A DNA stretch of 37,342 nucleotides from Gammaproteobacteria bacterium (GTDB taxonomy: Bacteria; Pseudomonadota; Gammaproteobacteria; HK1). The stretch spans positions 1 through 37,342 of the forward strand of contig JAJEAD010000001.1 of assembly GCA_022824305.1 (NCBI GenBank), read 5' to 3'. A program made the position numbers and the translations under genes. Shown here piece by piece: positions 32,321 through 37,342 of this stretch; the first letter of the stretch is position 1; the number at the start of each line of letters is the position of its first letter. The notes under the pieces were generated by a model. The model saw nothing but the letters and a program-made list of their open reading frames with translations. It searched no databases and was not told where the DNA came from.

Positions 32321-34654
32321 TTGACCACGACCAGTAGCGAGCTGCCTCTCACCGCCACTCATTGGGGAACGTACCGGGCGGAGGTTCGCGAGGGCAGGCT
32401 GAGCGCCCTGCACGGGTTCGAAGAGGATGCGGATCCTTCCCCCATAGCGCAGGGCATGGTGGACACCCTCGACGACCCGTGCCGGATACCCCGGCCCATG
32501 GTGCGCAAGGGGTGGCTCGAGCACGGCGCCGCGTCGGATCGCTCGAAGCGCGGTGCGGAGCCTTTCGTCGCCCTTTCCTGGGACGCGGCGAGCCGGCTCG
32601 TGGCCCGCGAGCTCGAGCGGGTCATCGAGGAGCACGGCAACCGCGCCATCTTCGCGGGCTCCTACGGGTGGGCGAGCGCGGGGCGTTTCCACCATGCGCC
32701 GAGCCAGCTCCGGCGCTTCCTCAACTGCATCGGCGGCCACACCTTCAAGCGCGACAGCTACAGCCTGGCCGCCGGCCAGGTCATTCTTCCTCACGTCCTC
32801 GGGGACTTCTTCTCGCTGCTCCCGCGGCACACGAGCTGGCCGTCGATCGTCGAGCACTGCGATCTGCTCGTCGCGTTCGGCGGGCTGCCGCTGAAGAACG
32901 GCCAGGTCAACGGCGGCGGCGCCGGGCGGCACGTGCAGCGGGACTACATGCGCGAGGCGGCGCGGGCCGGGGTCGCGCTCGTCAACGTCTCGCCAATCCG
33001 GGGGGACATCCAGAGCGAGCTCGGCTCGGAGTGGGTGGCGCCCCGGCCGAACACCGACGTCGCCCTCATGCTCGGGATCGCCCACACCCTGTACGTGGAG
33101 GGCCTGCACGACGCGGCGTTCCTCGAGAAGTACACGGTAGGCTTCGAGCGCTTCGTTCCCTATCTCGTCGGCGCAGGGGACGGTGTTGCGAAGGATGCGC
33201 AGTGGGCGGAGACGATTACCGGGATCGACGCCGGCGCGATCCAGGCCCTCGCGCGACGGATGGCGGCGGGCCGAACGATGATCTCGCTCTCCTGGTCGCT
33301 GACCCGACAGGACCACGGCGAGCAACCCTTCTGGATGGGGGTGACGCTTGCATCCATGCTTGGCCAGATCGGCCTGCCGGGCGGCGGTGTGGGCTTCGGC
33401 TACTCGGCAGTGAACTCGATCGGCAACCATGCCGGGTATCTGCCCAACGCCGCGCTGCCCCAGGGCCGTAACGAAGTATCGGACTTCATCCCGGTTGCGC
33501 GCATCTCCGATCTGCTGCTCAACCCGGGCGGCGAGTTCGACTACGACGGCCGGCGCTATACCTACCCGGACACCCGCATCGTGTGGTGGGCTGGCGGAAA
33601 CCCCTTCCATCACCATCAAGCCCTCAATCGCATGCTCAGGGCGTGGCGCAAGCCGGAGACGATCATCGTCAACGAGGCGTGGTGGAATCCGATGGCGCGG
33701 CACGCCGATGTCGTGCTGCCCTGCACCTCCGCGCTCGAACGCGACGACATCGCGGGCGCGCCCCACGACGGATACCTGTTTGCGAGCCGCCAGGTCGTTC
33801 CACCCTTTCGCGAGGCCCGCGACGACTTTGCGATCTTCCGCGGGATCGCGCAGGAGCTTGGCGTGGAATCCGAGTACACGGAGGGGCGCGACGTCGATGC
33901 GTGGCTCCGCCATCTCTATGACGTGACGCGCCAGCGCGCTTCCGAGCGTGGCGTCGAGATGCCTTCCTACGACGAGTTCCGGGACCGTGGCGTGTTCAAG
34001 CTCGCCGAGCCCGAGCGGCCCGTGGTCATGCTGGAAGCCTTCCGCGCCGATCCGGAGGCAAACCCTCTCTCGACTCCATCGGGGCGGATCGAGATCTTCA
34101 GCGAGCGCATCGAGGGTTTCGGCTACGAGGACTGCCGGGGGCATCCGCGCTGGTACGAGCCCTGCGAGTGGCTGGGCGGGGAAGGCGCGGCCCGCTATCC
34201 GCTGCACCTCATCTCGAACCAGCCGGAGACCCGCCTCCACAGCCAGCTCGACAACGGCCGGCACAGCCGGGCCGCGAAGCTGGGCGGCCGCGAGCCGATC
34301 ACGCTGCACCCGGCCGACGCGGACGCGCGTGGCATACGCGCCGGCGACCCGGTACGCGTGTTCAACGGGCGCGGCGCCTGTCTCGCCACCGCGGTGCTGA
34401 GCGAGGACCTGCGGCGCGGCGTGGTCCGGCTCCCGACCGGCGCGTGGTACGACCCGGAAGTGCGTGGCGAGCCGGGCGCGCTCTGCAAGCACGGGAACCC
34501 GAACGTGCTCACTCCGGACAAGGGCACGTCGCGACTCGCCCAGGGACCCATCGCCCACACCTGCCTGGTCGGGGTGGAGCGATTCGAGGGCGAGGCGCCC
34601 GTGGTCACCGCCTTCGAGCCACCGGAGATCATCTGGCCGCGGGATCCGGCCTGA
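32321..34654 (+). CDS. Molybdopterin-dependent DMSO/TMAO/biotin-sulfoxide reductase-type oxidoreductase
   Basis: A 777-residue molybdenum bis-guanine-dinucleotide enzyme of the DMSO reductase family, closest in layout to BisC/TorA/DorA. Conserved are the SYGWASAGRFHHAPSQLRRFLN stretch (family SYGW-x-S-x-GR), DSYSLAAGQVILPHVLGD, in which Ser in the SYS-x-x-A motif is the expected Mo ligand, WWAGGNPFHHHQALNRML, NEAWWNPMARHADVVLPCTS, and the C-terminal LISNQPETRLHSQLDNG and PTGAWYDP stretches. There is no N-terminal Fe-S cluster motif and no Tat signal, so it is probably cytoplasmic like BisC. The TTG at 32321 is chosen because a perfect AAAGGAGG lies at 32306-32313; a GTG at 32282 has no such site. 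Confidence 0.94.
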   Translation: MTTTSSELPLTATHWGTYRAEVREGRLSALHGFEEDADPSPIAQGMVDTLDDPCRIPRPMVRKGWLEHGAASDRSKRGAEPFVALSWDAASRLVARELERVIEEHGNRAIFAGSYGWASAGRFHHAPSQLRRFLNCIGGHTFKRDSYSLAAGQVILPHVLGDFFSLLPRHTSWPSIVEHCDLLVAFGGLPLKNGQVNGGGAGRHVQRDYMREAARAGVALVNVSPIRGDIQSELGSEWVAPRPNTDVALMLGIAHTLYVEGLHDAAFLEKYTVGFERFVPYLVGAGDGVAKDAQWAETITGIDAGAIQALARRMAAGRTMISLSWSLTRQDHGEQPFWMGVTLASMLGQIGLPGGGVGFGYSAVNSIGNHAGYLPNAALPQGRNEVSDFIPVARISDLLLNPGGEFDYDGRRYTYPDTRIVWWAGGNPFHHHQALNRMLRAWRKPETIIVNEAWWNPMARHADVVLPCTSALERDDIAGAPHDGYLFASRQVVPPFREARDDFAIFRGIAQELGVESEYTEGRDVDAWLRHLYDVTRQRASERGVEMPSYDEFRDRGVFKLAEPERPVVMLEAFRADPEANPLSTPSGRIEIFSERIEGFGYEDCRGHPRWYEPCEWLGGEGAARYPLHLISNQPETRLHSQLDNGRHSRAAKLGGREPITLHPADADARGIRAGDPVRVFNGRGACLATAVLSEDLRRGVVRLPTGAWYDPEVRGEPGALCKHGNPNVLTPDKGTSRLAQGPIAHTCLVGVERFEGEAPVVTAFEPPEIIWPRDPA

Positions 34655-34767
34655 CCGCTCGGTAGCCGGTCGGCGCACCCGGGCGGTGTGGCCCGTTCCT
34701 TGCCACGAGCATGCCCCTGGGCATGTTCGACTCGCCCGCCGACGCGCCCGTGAGCGCGGCGGTGCGC

Positions 34768-35937
34768 TTATCCGGGGCCGGATTCCCGGCAGGCGTCGAT
34801 GACCGCGTGGGTGAGCGCGGCGCTGCCGGCTTCGCCACCGAGGTCGGGGGTCCGGGGACCGGTTGCGAGCGTGCGCTCCACCGCATCTTCGATCCGGCGG
34901 GCGAGGGCCGGGAGGGCGAACCCGTACTCGAACATCATCGCCACCGAGAGAATGGTGCCGAGCGGGTTCGCGATCCCCTGGCCCGCGATGTCGGGCGCGC
35001 TGCCGTGCACCGGCTCGTAGAGTCCCGGCTTCGCGGGCTCTCCGCTTGGGGGTAGTCCGGCCAGCGATGCCGAGGGCAGCATGCCGAGGCTCCCGGCAAT
35101 GGCGCCGGCCTGATCGGAGAGGAGGTCGCCGAGCAGGTTGTCGGCGAGCACGACATCGAAGTCGCGGGGGGCACGGGCGAGCTGGTATGCGGCGTTGTCG
35201 GCGTAGAAGTGCGTGAGCGCGACGTCCGGGTACTCCCGGGCGCCGATGTCGGAGACCACCTCCCGCCACAGCATGCCCGATTCCATGACGTTGGCCTTGT
35301 CGACGGAGAGCAGGCGGCGCCGGCGCCGGCGGGCGAGCTCGAAACCGACGCGGGCGATGCGCTCGATCTCCGCCTCGGTGTACACGGTGGCGTCGTAGGC
35401 GCGGCGCCCGCCCCCGGGAAGGCGCTCGATGCCGCGGGGCAGGCCGAAGTAGGCCCCCCCGCACAGCTCGCGCAGCACCATCAGGTCGGCGCCGCGGACC
35501 ACTTCCGGGCGGAAGGGCGTGCGCTCGACGAGAGCCTCGAAGGCCCGGGCCGGCCGCAGTCCGGCGAACACGTCGAGATCCCGGCGGAGACGCATGAGCC
35601 CGTCCTTGTCGGCGGGGTCCCTTGCCACCGCGCCCGCTTCGGTGCCTTCTTCGACCGGGGAGACGTCGTCGGCGAGGTAGTCGTCGAAGCGGGGATCGCC
35701 CACCGCTCCGACGAGCACCGCGTCGACCTCCCGCGCCCGGGCCACGGTCTCGTCGCGGCAGAAGGTGCCGTAGCGCTCCCACGCCGCACCGTGGAGCAGG
35801 TCTTCCTCGATCTCGACGCGCAGGCCCTCACGCTTCGCGACCGCCAGCAGGACCTCGACACCCGCGCCGACCACCTCCGGACCGATGCCGTCGCCCCCCA
35901 GCACGAGCACCGTGAACTCGTCACGCCTGGTCGACAT
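34768..35937 (-). CDS. leuB: 3-isopropylmalate dehydrogenase-like protein
   Basis: A 389-residue member of the isocitrate/isopropylmalate dehydrogenase family with the length and motifs of LeuB, the third enzyme of leucine synthesis. Motifs seen are LGGDGIGPEVV (14-24), LRRDLDVFAGLRPARAF, MVLRELCGGAYFG, DKANVMESGMLWREVV, LADNLLGDLLSDQAGAIAGSLGMLPSASL, and YEPVHGSAPDIAGQGIANPLGTILS. The active-site Tyr and Lys positions appear kept. leuC and leuD are not in the window. It is encoded convergent to the molybdoenzyme gene, so the assignment as biosynthetic LeuB rather than a related beta-decarboxylating dehydrogenase rests on the motifs alone. Confidence 0.9.
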   Translation of the reverse strand: MSTRRDEFTVLVLGGDGIGPEVVGAGVEVLLAVAKREGLRVEIEEDLLHGAAWERYGTFCRDETVARAREVDAVLVGAVGDPRFDDYLADDVSPVEEGTEAGAVARDPADKDGLMRLRRDLDVFAGLRPARAFEALVERTPFRPEVVRGADLMVLRELCGGAYFGLPRGIERLPGGGRRAYDATVYTEAEIERIARVGFELARRRRRRLLSVDKANVMESGMLWREVVSDIGAREYPDVALTHFYADNAAYQLARAPRDFDVVLADNLLGDLLSDQAGAIAGSLGMLPSASLAGLPPSGEPAKPGLYEPVHGSAPDIAGQGIANPLGTILSVAMMFEYGFALPALARRIEDAVERTLATGPRTPDLGGEAGSAALTHAVIDACRESGPG

Positions 35938-36107
35938 CGACCTTCAGCCCGCCAGCCGCAGCGTTTCGCCGACTCTTGGAAGCTTCGGGCGCAAAGATGT
36001 CGGAAGGGGCAAGGCGAACGCGCGCCTCGGCGCCGCCCGTGCCCGCAGATGCGTGTTTGCAGCAGAAGAGCGGGGAACCACTTCGGCTCAGGTCGCGGCT
36101 TCGGGAT

Positions 36108-37229
36108 TCAGATTGCGGCCCCGGCCTTGAGGCCCTCGAGCACCGCCTCCTCCGCGGTGCGCGGGGCGAGGCAATCGCCGATGCGGTGCACTTCGCCCTC
36201 CCACTCTTCCAGCTCCAGGAAGAGCGCATCCTCGGACTGGTGCCCCATCGAGGTGACCAGGGTGTCCACCTCGTCGCAGATGATCGGCTCGCCGCTCGTG
36301 GTGTGCTGCAGGTAGACGCTGTCCGCGTCCGCCCCGAAGAGGCGCACCATCGGGATGATCTCCACCCCGAGCTTGTGCATCACTCCGAGCCACTGGTCGC
36401 GCACGTACTGCTGGATGGTCTGGCCCGGCATGTAGCCGTTGCTGCACAGGCGCACACGGCAGCCGTCCCGGGCGAGCTTTTCCGCAAGCCCGAGCCCGAT
36501 CCAGTCACAACGCCAGTCGGCGATCACCACCGAGGTGCCGACGTTGGCTTCCCCCCGCAGCACCTGCCACGCTTCGACCACGTGCGCCTCGTCCGCGCCT
36601 TCGAGCGGGAAGTCACGGGGACGCCCTCCGGTCGCGAGCACGACCGCGTCCGGCCCGTCGTTCTCGATGAGGTTGCGGTCCACCCGCGAGCGCAGGCGGA
36701 TGCGTGCGCCGGCACGTTCCGCCTCGCGACGCAGGTTGTCCACGATGCCGCCGAACTCCTCGCGTCCCGGCAGGGCCTGGGCGAGCAGGGCCTGGCCTCC
36801 GAGCCGGGGACTCGCCTCGTGCAGCGTGACGTCGTGTCCGCGCGCAGCCAGCACCGCGGCGGCCTTGAGACCGCCGGGGCCCCCGCCCGCCACCAGCACG
36901 CGGCGCGCCGCCGGGGCGGGGGCGAGACGGCCGTAGGCGAGCTCGCGGCCCGTCTCCGGGTGCTGGATGCACGAGACGGGATACCCGAGATGAAAGTGCC
37001 CGATGCAGGCCTGGTTGCACGCGATGCAGGCCCGGATGTCCTCGCTTCGTCCCTCCGCTGCCTTGTTGGGCATCTCGGGGTCGCAGATCATCGCCCGCGT
37101 CATCCCGCACACGTCGGCCTGGCCGGAGGCGACGATCGCCTCCGCCTGCTGGGGCTGGTTGATGCGCCCGCCCACGAAGACCGGCTTGCTGACGCGCGCC
37201 TTCACCGCGTCGGAGACACGCCGAAGACA
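36108..37229 (-). CDS. NADH:flavin oxidoreductase/[4Fe-4S] flavoprotein, C-terminal part (5' end lost or outside window)
   Basis: The C-terminal two-thirds of a protein of the 2,4-dienoyl-CoA reductase/trimethylamine dehydrogenase/dimethylglycine demethylase type (usually about 670-700 residues). From the GTG at 37205: KPVFVGGRINQPQQAEAIVA and GMTRAMICDPEMPNKA finish the OYE-type barrel; Cys60, Cys63, Cys67 and Cys79 (C-x2-C-x3-C-x11-C) form the [4Fe-4S] site; GGGPGG (107-112) begins the FAD/NAD-binding domains; and IGDCLAPRTAEEAVLEG closes the FAD site. The HPETGRE motif favours demethylase-type members such as dimethylglycine demethylase. The barrel's first 310 or so residues are absent: upstream of about 37229 the frame stays open to the window edge, but the sequence no longer resembles the family. 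Confidence 0.85.
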   Translation of the reverse strand, partial: CLRRVSDAVKARVSKPVFVGGRINQPQQAEAIVASGQADVCGMTRAMICDPEMPNKAAEGRSEDIRACIACNQACIGHFHLGYPVSCIQHPETGRELAYGRLAPAPAARRVLVAGGGPGGLKAAAVLAARGHDVTLHEASPRLGGQALLAQALPGREEFGGIVDNLRREAERAGARIRLRSRVDRNLIENDGPDAVVLATGGRPRDFPLEGADEAHVVEAWQVLRGEANVGTSVVIADWRCDWIGLGLAEKLARDGCRVRLCSNGYMPGQTIQQYVRDQWLGVMHKLGVEIIPMVRLFGADADSVYLQHTTSGEPIICDEVDTLVTSMGHQSEDALFLELEEWEGEVHRIGDCLAPRTAEEAVLEGLKAGAAI

Positions 37230-37342
37230 ACTACATGATTCTAAGACATTTTTCCGTAGTCTGTCCAGCGCGGGTACGGCTTTGGGTACTTGCTTCTGCG
37301 CGGGACTTCGGGCGACTTTGGGCGACCCCGTGGGTCCATGGA
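37230..37342. other. Window-edge sequence unrelated to the adjoining flavoprotein gene
   Basis: The last 113 bases break the expected flavoprotein barrel. They include an A+T-rich patch (about 37230-37262, unlike the neighbouring DNA) and an imperfect 10-base tandem repeat, GACTTCGGGC then GACTTTGGGC (37304-37323). Possible explanations are a mobile-element or prophage boundary, or an assembly junction. A translated stretch has a faint likeness to an IclR-type 'VPALDRL' start, which I do not trust. Confidence 0.5.

Noticed and set aside
32144..35782. A 1212-codon open frame on the minus strand across the alcohol dehydrogenase, molybdoenzyme and leuB genes
   Set aside because: It lies antisense or out of frame to genes with clear family motifs, is very rich in Arg, Pro, Ala and Gly, and matches no family. 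Long empty frames are expected in DNA this rich in G+C.
37256..37342. IclR- or integrase-like N-terminus read from the window edge on the minus strand
   Set aside because: The likeness rests on about six residues (VPALDRL) in a short frame; there is no helix-turn-helix or other support.

Overview
The window is a G+C-rich bacterial chromosome segment. It looks like a member of the Pseudomonadota: a Flp-pilus CpaB fragment, a PotABC-type transporter, tandem Hsp20 genes behind a sigma-32-like promoter, and many CaiB-, acyl-CoA dehydrogenase- and LLM-type catabolic genes. The genus cannot be told from the sequence. No rRNA, tRNA, CRISPR array or complete insertion sequence was seen. Genes run into both window edges.

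Left part (1-7757): the C-terminal end of a CpaB-like pilus assembly protein, a 577-residue protein I do not recognise, and an exported TPR plus SPOR-like protein. Next is a divergent pair: a nucleobase permease of the NCS2 family with an unusual soluble C-terminal domain (minus strand), and a GcvT-like folate-dependent methyltransferase followed closely by a short-chain dehydrogenase (plus strand).

Accessory region (about 7.8-14.05 kb): a dense set of toxin-antitoxin loci in several stages of decay. It holds a truncated phage Gp49/HigB-like toxin with its XRE antitoxin, a SRAP (YedK/HMCES) protein, a Doc toxin with an intact active site but no usable start codon, a partial Doc antitoxin, a second 5' fragment of the XRE antitoxin, a frameshifted HTH antidote, an intact HigBA pair, an AbiE-like two-gene cassette, a 12-codon stub of another HigB with its HigA, and a small fibronectin type III protein. 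The AbiE-like cassette lies between two oppositely oriented HigBA loci. It carries operator-like repeats in its promoter region and is the best candidate here for an under-described system.

Central part (14.1-28.4 kb): 3-methyladenine DNA glycosylase I and alanine dehydrogenase; a flavin-dependent LLM monooxygenase and an Ldh-family dehydrogenase; an unrecognised helical-repeat protein; an alpha/beta hydrolase; a homocysteine methyltransferase-like protein with an altered zinc site; a Tat-exported solute-binding protein with its ABC ATPase and two permeases; an M24 peptidase/creatinase-fold enzyme; a CoA-transferase remnant; and an acyl-CoA dehydrogenase.

Right part (28.8-37.3 kb): a Gfo/Idh/MocA oxidoreductase, two Hsp20 chaperones, a zinc alcohol dehydrogenase, a cytoplasmic DMSO/TMAO/biotin-sulfoxide reductase-type molybdoenzyme, a LeuB-like dehydrogenase, and the C-terminal two-thirds of an iron-sulfur flavoprotein of the dienoyl-CoA reductase/trimethylamine dehydrogenase type. 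That last gene is joined to unrelated sequence at the window edge. The GcvT-like, methyltransferase-like, ABC transporter, molybdoenzyme and flavoprotein genes would fit uptake and catabolism of methylated amines or sulfonium compounds. That link is an inference from family membership only.
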